Positions 1 to 8,863 of a DNA stretch of 64,000 bases are shown in pieces (position 1 is the first letter of the stretch; each line of letters starts with the position of its first letter). The translations under genes were made by a program, and so were the position numbers. Origin of the DNA: Rhodococcus spelaei (GTDB taxonomy: Bacteria; Actinomycetota; Actinomycetes; Mycobacteriales; Mycobacteriaceae). The notes beneath the pieces were generated by a model. It made no database searches and was not told the origin of the DNA. It was given only the letters and a program-made list of their open reading frames with translations. Location of the stretch: positions 124,001 through 188,000 of the forward strand of contig NZ_VIGH01000004.1 of NCBI RefSeq assembly GCF_006704125.1. The letters run 5' to 3'.

Positions 1-145
1 CGCGGGCGACCGTCGCCTCTGCTCCTGCACGAGAGCATGTCCCCGGCGAGCACACCCCCGCTGTCGCGATCTCACCGGCGTTGCACGCGGAATAGCGTTG
101 TGACGGCGACAGTGGGGCTGCGCAGTCCCTGCGCCCACCTCGAAA

Positions 146-1087
146 TCAGGGCAGCAGCACGAACTTTCCGCTCGCGTGCGGACCCTGAAGCTCGACGTGG
201 GCCTGCGCCGCGGCGTCGAGTGGGAAGGTCTTCGCGACGAGGACGTCCAGCTTGCCGCGCCCGGCGAGTTCGATCAGCTCGGACCGCGCCTCGAACCGGA
301 TCCGCGTGCTCTCCGGGCTCCCCGCGCCGATTGCGGGGAAGCCGTCCTGCGCGGCCCGGCCGAACGCGACGATCGTGACGATGCGGTCGCGGTCCGAGAC
401 AAGGGCGAGCGAGGTGTCGATCGCCTCGTCGGTGCCTGCGGTGTCGAAGGCGGCGTCGACCCCGTTCGGGGCGGCGGCGCGCACCCGGTCGAGCAGACCG
501 TCGCCGTACGCGACGGGCACCGCGCCCAGGCTGCGCAGGTAGTCGTGCTTGGACTCGCGGGCGGTGCCGATCACCGTGGCGCCGCGGGCGACCGCCAGTT
601 GCACGGTGAGCGCGCCGACCGCGCCCGCCGCGCCGTGGATGAGCAGGGTGTCGCCGGCTCCGACCCGGGCGGTGGTCAGCGCGTCGACCGCCGTCGTCCC
701 CGTCGCGAGCAGTCCGGCGGCCTGCTCCCACGGCAGCGTCGACGGCTTGGGCAGCACGTCGCCGGCATCGAGGTTGAGTAGCTGGGTGTAGGTGCCCTTG
801 CCGGGGTGGAGGATCACCTCGTCGCCCACGGCCAGCGGGCCCGCGGGGCCGGCCGCGCCCTCGCCCACCGCGACGACCACGCCTGCGCCCTCGAGTCCGG
901 GGCGGACCGGCAGCGTGGCGGGGTCGGAGCCGAACGCCCCGCTGTACGTCTTGAAGTCGAACGGGTTGACGCCGACGGCGCGCAGTTCGACCTGCACCTG
1001 TCCAGTCCCGGGCGCCGGCACCGGCTCGTCGATCACGGTGAGGACCTCGGGTCCTCCGAACGCTGTCGCTACCACCGAATTGGCCAT
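146..1087 (-). CDS. NADP-dependent zinc-type alcohol dehydrogenase/quinone oxidoreductase family protein
   Basis: A 313-residue medium-chain dehydrogenase/reductase. The N-terminal GroES-like half has the PAPGTGQVQVELRAVGVNPFD stretch usual in quinone oxidoreductases, and the Rossmann half carries an IHGAAGAVG nucleotide-binding loop near residue 150. I see no structural-zinc cysteine cluster, so it is probably a zinc-independent NADPH quinone or enone reductase; the substrate cannot be read from sequence. It is divergent from the TetR gene that follows, and that regulator is the obvious candidate to control it. The start is the ATG closest to the intergenic space; no clear ribosome-binding site is visible. 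Confidence 0.88.
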   Translation of the reverse strand: MANSVVATAFGGPEVLTVIDEPVPAPGTGQVQVELRAVGVNPFDFKTYSGAFGSDPATLPVRPGLEGAGVVVAVGEGAAGPAGPLAVGDEVILHPGKGTYTQLLNLDAGDVLPKPSTLPWEQAAGLLATGTTAVDALTTARVGAGDTLLIHGAAGAVGALTVQLAVARGATVIGTARESKHDYLRSLGAVPVAYGDGLLDRVRAAAPNGVDAAFDTAGTDEAIDTSLALVSDRDRIVTIVAFGRAAQDGFPAIGAGSPESTRIRFEARSELIELAGRGKLDVLVAKTFPLDAAAQAHVELQGPHASGKFVLLP

Positions 1088-1163
1088 GTCTGGCCAACGA
1101 CGCGGCGGCGGTCGTCTATTCCGTCGGAGCGGCGTCAGCCCCTTCTCTGCACTCGGATCAATT

Positions 1164-1193
1164 TTGGACTCGGTGCAAGTTTGGGTCTAGGCT
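1164..1193 (+). promoter_or_regulatory. Leaderless promoter of the TetR gene
   Basis: TTGGAC at 1164-1169, an 18-bp spacer, and TAGGCT at 1188-1193. The GTG start follows after only six bases, so transcription should begin at or next to the start codon and no Shine-Dalgarno is needed. This supports the GTG at 1200. Confidence 0.6.
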
Positions 1194-1199
1194 GGGACC

Positions 1200-1820
1200 G
1201 TGACCACCCCACCGGGCCTGCGTGCGGCGAAGAAGCTGGAGACGTGGCGTTCGCTGCGTGCCGCCGCCGTCGAGCTCGTGTCGGCACGCGGGTTCGACGC
1301 GGTGAGCGTCGAGGAGATCGCCGCCGCGGCGAACGTCTCCAAGAGCACCCTGTTCAACTACTTCGACTCCAAGGAGTCGCTGCTGCTCGACCCCGACCCC
1401 GAAGACTCCGAGCGCTGGCAGGCACTGGCGGATGCCCGTCCGCACGATGAGCCGATGTGGGAGTCGTTGCTGGAGATCGTGATCGGCAGCGCGGGACGCG
1501 ATGGCTCGAAACTGTTGCTGCGCAAGAGTGTCATCGAGCAGTGCCCGACGCTGTTCCAGTCCGCCTGGGCGTCGAGCGAACCGTTCCGGTGCTTCGTCCG
1601 CGGCTGGGTGACGCAGCGGCTCGCCCCGGACAACGACGCCTTCCGGGTGGCCCTCGTGGTGAACACCGCGTTCGCGGTCGTGCACGCCGCCTACCGATCC
1701 TGGGAGCCCCAAGAGGGGCCGGACCGGTTCACCGCTCTGGTCCGCGACGGATTCGCGGCCGTCGGTGACGGTTTTCTCCAACTCGGCGGGCCGCCCGCCC
1801 CCGGCACCGGAAAGTCCTGA
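1200..1820 (+). CDS. TetR/AcrR family transcriptional regulator
   Basis: A 206-residue one-component repressor. The N-terminal 60 residues form a TetR-type helix-turn-helix (VEEIAAAANVSKSTLFNYF), followed by a divergent ligand-binding helical domain. The GTG start is supported by a well-placed leaderless promoter. It is divergent from the quinone-oxidoreductase-like gene, the usual arrangement for a local repressor and its target. The ligand is unknown. The downstream DedA gene starts 9 bases after the stop and may be co-transcribed. Confidence 0.9.
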   Translation: MTTPPGLRAAKKLETWRSLRAAAVELVSARGFDAVSVEEIAAAANVSKSTLFNYFDSKESLLLDPDPEDSERWQALADARPHDEPMWESLLEIVIGSAGRDGSKLLLRKSVIEQCPTLFQSAWASSEPFRCFVRGWVTQRLAPDNDAFRVALVVNTAFAVVHAAYRSWEPQEGPDRFTALVRDGFAAVGDGFLQLGGPPAPGTGKS

Positions 1821-1829
1821 GGCCGCCCG

Positions 1830-2483
1830 GTGAACGCCCTGCTCGAGCGCTTGCAGACCCTCGACTCCCTGGTGGTGTACGCGGTGGTCACGGCGCTGGT
1901 GTTCACCGAGGATGCACTCCTGCTCGGCTTCGTGATTCCCGGCGAGACCGCGGCGATTCTCGGCGGGGTCGTCGCGAGCCAGACGCATGCGCAGCTCTGG
2001 CTGATGATCGTGCTCGTGGTCGCGGCGGCCGTGCTCGGTGACACCGTCGGTTTCGGGATCGGCCGCCGGGTCGGACCGCGAATCCTGCAGCTGCCGTTCC
2101 TGACCGGCCGTCGACGGCTCGACGGGGCACAGGAACTGCTGCGTCGACACGGCGGACCCGCGGTGTTCGTCGGCCGGTTCGTCGCCTTCATCCGGACCGT
2201 CATGCCCCCGCTCGCGGGGATCAGCGGGATGCCCTACCGACGCTTCCTGGCCTTCAATTCCGTTGCGGCGCTGGTGTTCGGAGTCGGCAACGTGCTGCTC
2301 GGTTTCGTGGCCGGCAACTCCTACGAGAAGGTCGAGAAGGCGGTCGGCGGCGGCACCGGTGTCCTGATCGCCGTCGCCGTGCTGGCGGTGGCGATCTGGT
2401 GGCTGCGCCGACGGCGCACCGCGACATTCACGGTCGCGGCGGAGCCGGCGGTCGCCGAGGGTGTGCACACTCCGGGAGGCTGA
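1830..2483 (+). CDS. DedA family membrane protein
   Basis: A 217-residue integral membrane protein of the DedA/VTT family. Family marks are the FTEDALLLGFVIPGETAAILGG region near residue 30, the F-G-R-F-V-A-F-I-R-T motif near residue 115 and a basic C-terminal tail after the last membrane segment. DedA proteins are linked to lipid-carrier or phospholipid flipping and envelope homeostasis; the substrate here is not evident. It starts as GTG 9 bp after the TetR stop. Confidence 0.9.
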   Translation: MNALLERLQTLDSLVVYAVVTALVFTEDALLLGFVIPGETAAILGGVVASQTHAQLWLMIVLVVAAAVLGDTVGFGIGRRVGPRILQLPFLTGRRRLDGAQELLRRHGGPAVFVGRFVAFIRTVMPPLAGISGMPYRRFLAFNSVAALVFGVGNVLLGFVAGNSYEKVEKAVGGGTGVLIAVAVLAVAIWWLRRRRTATFTVAAEPAVAEGVHTPGG

Positions 2484-2539
2484 CCACCCGAACCCGCGCA
2501 ACTCCCGGACCGGCGTCGCCGGTGGTCGGGATCGCGCTG

Positions 2540-2833
2540 ATGGCGGTCGGCAAGCCGTGGCGTGAGCGGCGGGAGGTCCGGCGCATCCTGGCACACCGCA
2601 CGACGATGATGGCCGACGCGCAGGGCGCCGCCCGCGAACACGGCATCGCGACCCGCACCGAGGTACTCGCGAAGTACGGCGCCGGGGAGTCGGCCGCATC
2701 CGCCGAGGTACTCGAGGACGAGGACGAGCAGGCAGGCGACGCGTTCACCAACTACGGTCGCTCGCTCGCCGGGATCGACGGCGACGGCTACGCGGGCGAG
2801 GGCGGCAGGCATCGCCGGCCGGACCAGTCGTAG
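2540..2833 (+). CDS. Small hypothetical protein
   Basis: About 97 residues from an ATG at 2540 (an in-frame GTG at 2522 is also possible). It is charged, with an acidic centre (EVLEDEDEQAGD) and no signal peptide or membrane segment. I do not recognise a domain. The C-terminus converges on the LCP gene, with stops only a few bases apart. Codon use is GC3-rich like a real gene, but the reading is not otherwise supported. Confidence 0.5.
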   Translation: MAVGKPWRERREVRRILAHRTTMMADAQGAAREHGIATRTEVLAKYGAGESAASAEVLEDEDEQAGDAFTNYGRSLAGIDGDGYAGEGGRHRRPDQS

Positions 2834-2836
2834 GGG

Positions 2837-4501
2837 TCAGTCGACGCAGGGGGTGCCCTGGTCGGCCGCGATCGGGGCGCCCTGCGGCCCGGCGGTCGGG
2901 GCGGCCGGTGCCGGAACGCCCGGGCTCGCGGTGCTGGCGGCGGGCGCCGGTACCTGCGTGGTCGGCGGGGTGAGATCGACGCCGACGCTGTCCGGTCCGA
3001 GCGTCACGGCGACCCGGTTCGTGGGCAGCGCGGAGTCTGCGACTGCGGTGACGCCGTACCGGTCGGCGAGCGTCGCGGCCAGGCCCTCGCCGCCGGTGCC
3101 GTACCGGATGTCGGTCGAGGTGACCGCGGACCCGGTGGACAGGGAGCCCGTCCGGTAGCCGAGGGCGGCCATTTCGGACGCGGTCGAGGCGGCCAGCCCG
3201 GCGTGGTCGGTGCCGTTGACCACGTCGACAGTCTCGTGCCCGGACGGCTTGGTCGCCGGAGCGGTCGTGGTGGGCCAGCCGGTCGGATCGCCGGTGGCGA
3301 ACAGTCGGCTCACCTCGGTGCGCAGCCTGGTGACGTCGACCTTGTTGACGTCCTGGCCGTTCACGGTCGCGTACCCCTCGATGGGCAGGGTGTAGAAGTC
3401 CAGGTCGCCGCCGGTGAGGTTGGAGGCCTGCGAGGCGAACTTGACCGGATCCATGCCGGAATCGATGACGATGTCCTTCTTCGCCGCGTCGACCAGACCC
3501 TGCATCTTGCCGAGGTTGCCGATCACGCCGGTCGACTTCAGGTTCGCGATCACCGCGGAGATGAACGCCTGCTGGCGGTGGGTGCGGTCGAGGTCCCCGT
3601 TGTCGAGTCCGTGCCGCTGCCGCACGAACGCGAGTGCCTGCGACGGGTCGAGTGTCTGCTTGCCTGCGGGGAAGTTCGCCCCGGAGTAGTCGTCGTGCAC
3701 GGGGGCGTTCAGGCACACCTGCAGCGGTCCGAGGGCCTGGGCGATGTTGTAGAAGCCGATCAGGTTGACCTCGGCGAAGTGGTCGATCGGCACGTGCAGC
3801 AGGTTCTGCACGGTGGTCAGGGTGGACTTACGCCCCACCTCGCGGGACTTCTGTTCGAGTTGGGCGGCATCGGTGACGCCGGTGTCGCGCAGCCGGGTCT
3901 CCTCGTCGGCCTTCGCGAGCCCGTACGCCTCCTTGATCTTGCGCATGCCGTAGCCCGGGACGTTGACGTAGTCGTCGCGGGGGATGGCCGCGGCGCTGGC
4001 CCGACTGCCGTCGCCCGGCACGTGCAGGAGCAGCAGCGTGTTGGTGTTGTATCCGCCGACGTCGCTGTCGCCGGCGTGCAGTTTGTCGGTGACGAACTGA
4101 GCGGGCAGGTCGCTGCCGTCCATGGCCTTGCGGCTGTCGAGGCCGATGAGCAGGATGTTCGTGTCGCCGTGCACGGACCGCGGGGCGTCCGGTGCCAGCG
4201 CCTTCAGGGCGTCCGAGGTGTACATCCCCGAGGTCAGGCCGGCCTGCGCGGCCCAGCCGATTCCCACCCCGGCCAGCACGACCGCCGACATGGTCCCGGC
4301 CACGATGCGCATCCCCCGCAGCCCGGCGGCCGGGCGCCGGCGGGTCCGGGTCGGCCGATGGCTGTGCCTGCCCCGCCGGTGGTCCCGGCGCGGCCCGTCA
4401 TGGCCCGGCGACGCCGAGGTGGAGGAGTACGACACGAAGGCCACGGTACCGATCGATGCGGGGGAGTCCGGCGGCCGCATTCGCGTGGCGGGCTGCGGCA
4501 T
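2837..4501 (-). CDS. LytR-CpsA-Psr (LCP) family protein with LytR C-terminal domain
   Basis: LCP enzymes transfer polymers such as arabinogalactan from lipid carriers to peptidoglycan, outside the membrane. This protein has an Arg/His-rich cytoplasmic N-terminus, one membrane segment (about 65-85), then the LCP core with DTNILLIGLDSR, NTNTLLLLHV and AAIPRDDYV, including the Arg and Asp residues that hold the prenyl-pyrophosphate. FVRQRHGLDNGDLDRTHRQQ is the second signature. A LytR_C domain follows from about residue 420, and the tail is Pro/Ala-rich. I chose ATG 4501; an upstream in-frame ATG at 4579 would add 26 residues. Confident family call; the exact ligase role is inferred. Confidence 0.9.
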   Translation of the reverse strand: MPQPATRMRPPDSPASIGTVAFVSYSSTSASPGHDGPRRDHRRGRHSHRPTRTRRRPAAGLRGMRIVAGTMSAVVLAGVGIGWAAQAGLTSGMYTSDALKALAPDAPRSVHGDTNILLIGLDSRKAMDGSDLPAQFVTDKLHAGDSDVGGYNTNTLLLLHVPGDGSRASAAAIPRDDYVNVPGYGMRKIKEAYGLAKADEETRLRDTGVTDAAQLEQKSREVGRKSTLTTVQNLLHVPIDHFAEVNLIGFYNIAQALGPLQVCLNAPVHDDYSGANFPAGKQTLDPSQALAFVRQRHGLDNGDLDRTHRQQAFISAVIANLKSTGVIGNLGKMQGLVDAAKKDIVIDSGMDPVKFASQASNLTGGDLDFYTLPIEGYATVNGQDVNKVDVTRLRTEVSRLFATGDPTGWPTTTAPATKPSGHETVDVVNGTDHAGLAASTASEMAALGYRTGSLSTGSAVTSTDIRYGTGGEGLAATLADRYGVTAVADSALPTNRVAVTLGPDSVGVDLTPPTTQVPAPAASTASPGVPAPAAPTAGPQGAPIAADQGTPCVD

Positions 4502-4649
4502 CGTCGACCTGGGAATCTCTTTACCAAGCCATACGACCCCTCGGTCAGGATTGCGGATTCGTTGGGGATGCATTGGCATGACCTTGAATCATGATGTGAC
4601 GCACAACATTCCACTCGTTTCCGGGTGATCTCAGGGGCACACTGGTGCG

Positions 4650-5597
4650 GTGTCGTTCGTCGATGTCCCGCTGACGCTGTCCACCGCCCTCTCGTCCTGG
4701 CGCTGGGACGTCCCGACCCTCGTCGTGGTGGCGGCGCTGGGCGGCGGCTACGGGCGCGCCTACTCGATCGCGGCGCGCCGCGGCGCGGGGGTCGGCCGGG
4801 GGCGGCTGCTCTGCTTCCTGCTGCTCGGCTGCGCGCTGTGGCTGGTCGCCGCGTTCAGCTTCGTCGGCGTGTACGCCGACACCCTGTTCTGGGTGCGGGC
4901 ACTGCAGGTGGTGCTGTTGTTGTTCGTCGTCCCGTTCGGGCTCGCGCTGGGCAAACCCGTCACGGTCGCGCGCGCCGCCCTCGGCGAGACCGGACGCGCG
5001 CGGGTGGACGCCGTCGTCGGCAGCCGGGCCGCGCGGGCATTGACCTACCCGGCCACGACGTCGCTGGCGATGCTGGCGACGCCGTGGCTGCTCTACCTCA
5101 CTGGGTGGTACCCGGCGGTGCTCGAGCACCAGGGCGTCGACCAGCTGACCCGGCTGCTGCTGGTCGCGGTCGGCTTCGGCTACTTCTACTCACGGCTGCA
5201 GGTCGACCCGGTGCCGCACCGGTACTCGCAGATGATCTCGCTGGCGATCACGGTCGTCGAGGTGATCGGGGACGGCGTGCTCGGCATCGTGATCTGGCTC
5301 GGACCCGAGATCGCCGCGGAGTACTACCAGCAGTTCGCGCGGAGCTGGGGGCCGGATCGGCGCACCGACCAGGCGATCGGAGCCGGCATCCTGTGGCTGC
5401 TCGGCGACGTGATCGGGATTCCTTTCCTGCTGGTGCTGATGCGCGCGTTCAGCCTCGACGACCGCGCGCAGGCTGAGGCGATCGACGCCGAACTCGATGC
5501 GGTCGAGCACGCGACCCCGGCCGTCGAGGCGGAGGCCTCGGGGGGATTGTGGTGGGAGCAGGACCCACAGATGCAGGAACGATTCCGCAGGCAGTAG
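4650..5597 (+). CDS. CtaG-type cytochrome c oxidase assembly membrane protein
   Basis: A 315-residue polytopic protein with about seven hydrophobic segments, matching the caa3-type CtaG family (VRALQVVLLLFVVPFGLALGKP; WLLYLTGWYPAVLEH). These proteins help insert copper into cytochrome oxidase and are common single genes in actinomycetes. It starts with GTG in the divergent space with the LCP gene, and no clear Shine-Dalgarno is seen. No oxidase subunits are nearby. Confidence 0.82.
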   Translation: MSFVDVPLTLSTALSSWRWDVPTLVVVAALGGGYGRAYSIAARRGAGVGRGRLLCFLLLGCALWLVAAFSFVGVYADTLFWVRALQVVLLLFVVPFGLALGKPVTVARAALGETGRARVDAVVGSRAARALTYPATTSLAMLATPWLLYLTGWYPAVLEHQGVDQLTRLLLVAVGFGYFYSRLQVDPVPHRYSQMISLAITVVEVIGDGVLGIVIWLGPEIAAEYYQQFARSWGPDRRTDQAIGAGILWLLGDVIGIPFLLVLMRAFSLDDRAQAEAIDAELDAVEHATPAVEAEASGGLWWEQDPQMQERFRRQ

Positions 5598-5667
5598 ACG
5601 CCCAGCCACAGAGAAATCTCATACCCCTGCCACCGTCGTCCCACATACCGCCCGTACCTTCGGGAGT

Positions 5668-7038
5668 ATGGTTGCCGCACATGTGAATCCGTCCCGCCTA
5701 CGCCGTTGGTGGCCCGGCCTCGTCGTGGCCGTGGTGCTGCTGGTGGTCGTCGGGGCAGGCGCGGCGTACTGGATCGGGACGGACCGCTCCACGGGCAGCA
5801 GGGTCGTTGCGATCGTGAACGAAGACTCCGGGACCGTCACTGCAGGCAAACAGGTGCGTACCGGGGATCAGGTGGTCGCCTCGCTGCAGGAGTCGGACGC
5901 GTTCGCCTGGGAGGTAGTGGACGCCGACGCCGCCACCGATTCGAAGTACCTCGCCTCGGTGACCATCCCCGAGGACTTCTCCGCGACGGTGGCTTCGCTG
6001 GGCACCACCACCCCGCGTCAAGCCCAGTTGTCGGTGCACCGCAACGGCGGCTCGGCGGCTGACGCCGACGCGATGTCCGCGCTGACGGCCACGGTCTCGG
6101 AGCAGACCGGCGCCAACGGCATCAAGAACCTGCTCAGCGGCATGTCGTCGGCGCGCAGTCAGCTGCAGCAGACCCTGCTGCCGGCCCAGCTGCTCGCGAC
6201 CGCGACCGGCGCCGCGGACACGCAGGCCCAGCAGCTGCTCGGCAGTGTCGACTCGGTGCTGCCGTACCTGAAGACCGCCAACGACGGCGCGAACCAGCTG
6301 GTGGACGTCGCCGGCAAGGTGTCGGGAATGGTCGGGCAGGCCAGCGGCCCCGCCGGCGAGCTCTCCACGCGACTGACCTCTCTCGGTGTCACCATCGGCG
6401 ACCTCACCACGGGCACGGCGCGACTGCAGGGCGGGCTCGGCGCGGCAACGAAGGCCTTGCGCGCATCCGGGCTGGACGCCGGCAACGCGGCCGGGGCGCT
6501 CGAGCGGACCGTCGCCGACCTCGGCGAGGTGTCCAGCCAGCTGACCGCCGTCACCAAGCTGCTCGGTTCCGGCGTGGGTCCGGACACCGACCTCGGTGAC
6601 GCGCTGAGCAGCGGTTTCGGCCAGCTGCGGGACGTGTCCGCGCAGCTGAGCAGCGCGGGCGAACAGTTGCAGGCCGGTATCGGGCCGATCGCGCAGCAGG
6701 CGCCGCAGATGTTGGGCGAGACCAAGAATCAGATCCTGGCCGGCATCACCCAGCTCAAGACCGTGTCGGCGCAACTCAACGACCAGCTCGGCAAGGGCGT
6801 GGGGGCCATCCCGGTGCGCAATGCCGCGCAGCAGCAGCAGATCTCGACGGTGCTCAGCGCGCCGGTGTCGGTGGTCGAGACCGGCGGAGCCGCGGGTCCG
6901 GGACTGCTGACCGCGCGGAACGCGGCGATCGGTTTCGCCGCGACCACGTTGCTGCTTGCCTGCGCGCTGGGGTGGTCGCTGAGACGCGGGCGTCCGGTGT
7001 CCGTTTCTGCCGAATCGGACGGCGTCGATGCGTCATAG
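5668..7038 (+). CDS. YhgE/Pip-like membrane protein
   Basis: A 456-residue protein with one membrane segment at residues 14-36, a long extracytoplasmic region and a second membrane segment near the C-terminus (about 412-436). The first 150 residues resemble the YhgE/Pip N-terminal domain (IVNEDSGT..., followed by a SVTIPEDFSATV segment). The middle is Ala/Gln/Leu-rich heptad sequence likely to be helical or coiled-coil. The topology fits an envelope-spanning tether or an ESX/phage-infection-type protein; the function is unknown. ATG 5668 is preceded by TACCTT and seven bases, a leaderless arrangement. Confidence 0.7.
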   Translation: MVAAHVNPSRLRRWWPGLVVAVVLLVVVGAGAAYWIGTDRSTGSRVVAIVNEDSGTVTAGKQVRTGDQVVASLQESDAFAWEVVDADAATDSKYLASVTIPEDFSATVASLGTTTPRQAQLSVHRNGGSAADADAMSALTATVSEQTGANGIKNLLSGMSSARSQLQQTLLPAQLLATATGAADTQAQQLLGSVDSVLPYLKTANDGANQLVDVAGKVSGMVGQASGPAGELSTRLTSLGVTIGDLTTGTARLQGGLGAATKALRASGLDAGNAAGALERTVADLGEVSSQLTAVTKLLGSGVGPDTDLGDALSSGFGQLRDVSAQLSSAGEQLQAGIGPIAQQAPQMLGETKNQILAGITQLKTVSAQLNDQLGKGVGAIPVRNAAQQQQISTVLSAPVSVVETGGAAGPGLLTARNAAIGFAATTLLLACALGWSLRRGRPVSVSAESDGVDAS

Positions 7039-7044
7039 TGGGGC

Positions 7045-7764
7045 ATGCCGACCACCCGGATTGTGACGACACGGACCCTGAGCATGGCGGCGATCGCCGC
7101 GACGATCGCCCTGACGGCCGCGGGCTGCGGTAACGACGGCGCGTCCGGCGCCGACGGCCGAGCGCACGGCATCACCACCCAGGCCACCGGGAAGGTGGCC
7201 GGCACACCCGACACCCTCACTGTGGTCCTCGGCGTGCAGACCAAGGGCGCCGAGGCCAACGCGACGCTGGCCGCGAACGCGGAGAAGGCCACCGCGTTGA
7301 TCGACACGCTGAAGGCGAAGGGCCTTGATGCCAAGGACATTGCGACCAGCGGACTGTCGGTGCAGCCGACCTACGGGCCCTCCGGCGTGATCACCGGCTA
7401 CCAGGTCGACAACCAGGTGACCGCGACGGTGCACGACATCGGCCGGTCGGGCGAGCTGATCGACGCGGCCGCCGCCGCGGCGGGCGACGCGGTGCGGGTG
7501 CGGGACACCACCTTCTCGATCGCCGACGACGGCGAGCTGCGCGCGCAGGCCCGCGAGCGCGCGGTGCGGCAGGCGCAGGCACAGGCCGGCCAGATCGCCT
7601 CCGCCGCCGGGGTGGGTCTGGGCGCGGTCCGCTCGATCACCGAGGTACCCGCGAGCGGACCGGCGCCGATGCCGGGCGTGTTCGCCGACCGGGTGCCGAC
7701 GCCGATCCAGCCGGGCAGTCAGGAGCTGAGTGTGACGGTCGAGGTCGTCTACGACGTCGACTGA
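7045..7764 (+). CDS. SIMPL domain (DUF541) lipoprotein
   Basis: A 239-residue exported protein. The signal peptide ends in a lipobox TAAGC (Cys28), so it should be lipid-anchored outside the membrane. The rest is a SIMPL/DUF541 domain: a TGKVAGTPDTLTVVLGV start, the conserved Y-x-V-x-N-Q-V-T-x-T-V segment near residue 115 and the A-R-x-x-A-V-x-x-A-x-x-x-A heptads. The biochemical role of the family is unclear. It begins six bases after the Pip-like gene and is probably in the same transcript. Confidence 0.85.
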   Translation: MPTTRIVTTRTLSMAAIAATIALTAAGCGNDGASGADGRAHGITTQATGKVAGTPDTLTVVLGVQTKGAEANATLAANAEKATALIDTLKAKGLDAKDIATSGLSVQPTYGPSGVITGYQVDNQVTATVHDIGRSGELIDAAAAAAGDAVRVRDTTFSIADDGELRAQARERAVRQAQAQAGQIASAAGVGLGAVRSITEVPASGPAPMPGVFADRVPTPIQPGSQELSVTVEVVYDVD

Positions 7765-7773
7765 ACCGTCTCG

Positions 7774-8715
7774 TCAGCGGAGCAGGTCCCACCGCCCCGG
7801 ATCGCACTCCAGCGCGGGCCGGTCCCAGTTCCCGAGGTCGGCCGCGGCGCTGTAGGTCTCGTGCAGGAACTCGAGCACCGTGGCATCCGGGTCGGCGGCT
7901 GTGCGGACCGCCTCGTAGGGGAGCAGGAACTGCTGGAACTCGGTGCTGTAGAAGGCGTCCCGCGGTCCGACCGGGTAGTCGGCGAAACCGTCCGGCGCCG
8001 GGTAGCAGTACGAGTAGAAGGCGCCCTCCTCGCCGCCGCCCGGCCAGAAGCCGCAGCTGCTCAGTTCGTGCGAGTAGCCCTCGACCATCACCCAGTCGCC
8101 GCAGTTGGGTGCCCCGCCCGGATGGGTGGGTGCGGACCGGCCGGAGAATCGGGTGCAGGCCAGATCCATTGCACCCCAGAAGAAGTGCACGGGGCTGACC
8201 TTGCCGATGAAGTGGGAGCGGAACGTCCTGAAGACGCGGTCGGCCTGCACCAGTTGACGCCAGAACAGCTGCGCCGCGTCCGGGGCGTACGCGCAGTGCA
8301 CGGTGTCCTCGGCGAACGGGATGGCAGGCTCGACCTCGTTGGGGGCGGCCTGGATTCGCACGTGGACCCCGAGGTCGGCGAGCGCCTGCATGGTCTCGGC
8401 ATGGAACTGCGCGACCGACTTCGGTTCCAGCGCAACCTCCCCCGCGCGCCCGTCGCTGGTACGCAGGTGCAGGCGGTGGTCGCAGAAGTCGAACTCGACG
8501 TCCAGGGCGCGGCCGCCACACGGGATGGTCCCGGTGCTCAGGCCGCGCGCGGTGACGTACAGCGTCACCTGCCACCAGTGATTGACCAGGGGCGAGAGCG
8601 CCATTCGGACCTTCCCGACAATCTGGGTCCACATGTGCAGCGTGTCCCGGGTGGCGGTCCAGTCGGCCACGCGCAATGCAGGCCAGGTCAGGGCGGTCGG
8701 GTTGTGCTCGGTCAC
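7774..8715 (-). CDS. DUF5996 family protein
   Basis: A 313-residue soluble protein. It has the DUF5996 pattern: WPALRVADWTATRDTLHMW at the start, VNHWWQVTLYVTARGLSTG, then FRSHFIGKVSPVHFFWG and GEEGAFYSYCYPAPDGF. The function is unknown; conserved Trp/His/Phe clusters suggest a small-molecule pocket. I chose GTG 8715 because GGAGG lies 4 bases upstream on the coding strand; an ATG at 8817 would add a low-complexity stretch. It is convergent with the SIMPL gene. Confidence 0.82.
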   Translation of the reverse strand: MTEHNPTALTWPALRVADWTATRDTLHMWTQIVGKVRMALSPLVNHWWQVTLYVTARGLSTGTIPCGGRALDVEFDFCDHRLHLRTSDGRAGEVALEPKSVAQFHAETMQALADLGVHVRIQAAPNEVEPAIPFAEDTVHCAYAPDAAQLFWRQLVQADRVFRTFRSHFIGKVSPVHFFWGAMDLACTRFSGRSAPTHPGGAPNCGDWVMVEGYSHELSSCGFWPGGGEEGAFYSYCYPAPDGFADYPVGPRDAFYSTEFQQFLLPYEAVRTAADPDATVLEFLHETYSAAADLGNWDRPALECDPGRWDLLR

Positions 8716-8863
8716 CGTGCCTCCGTCCGGGTGAATGCTCACCGGTCGTTCGGATTCAGCTGGGGCGTGGGTCGACGAACCGAGTGTATCCACCGTCGCT
8801 TCCGTTCGGCAGGGCACGAGTCAATACCGGCCGACGCCGTCGATTGCGGCCTAAGCTCGAGCC

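Noticed and set aside
1-145. Part of another gene at the left edge
   Set aside because: No convincing frame, ribosome-binding site or domain; only antisense-like Arg/Ser-rich frames pass through it.
1158-2699. A 513-residue minus-strand reading frame opposite the TetR and DedA genes
   Set aside because: Arg/Pro/Gly-rich, low-complexity sequence typical of an antisense frame in GC-rich DNA; both plus-strand genes have clear domains.
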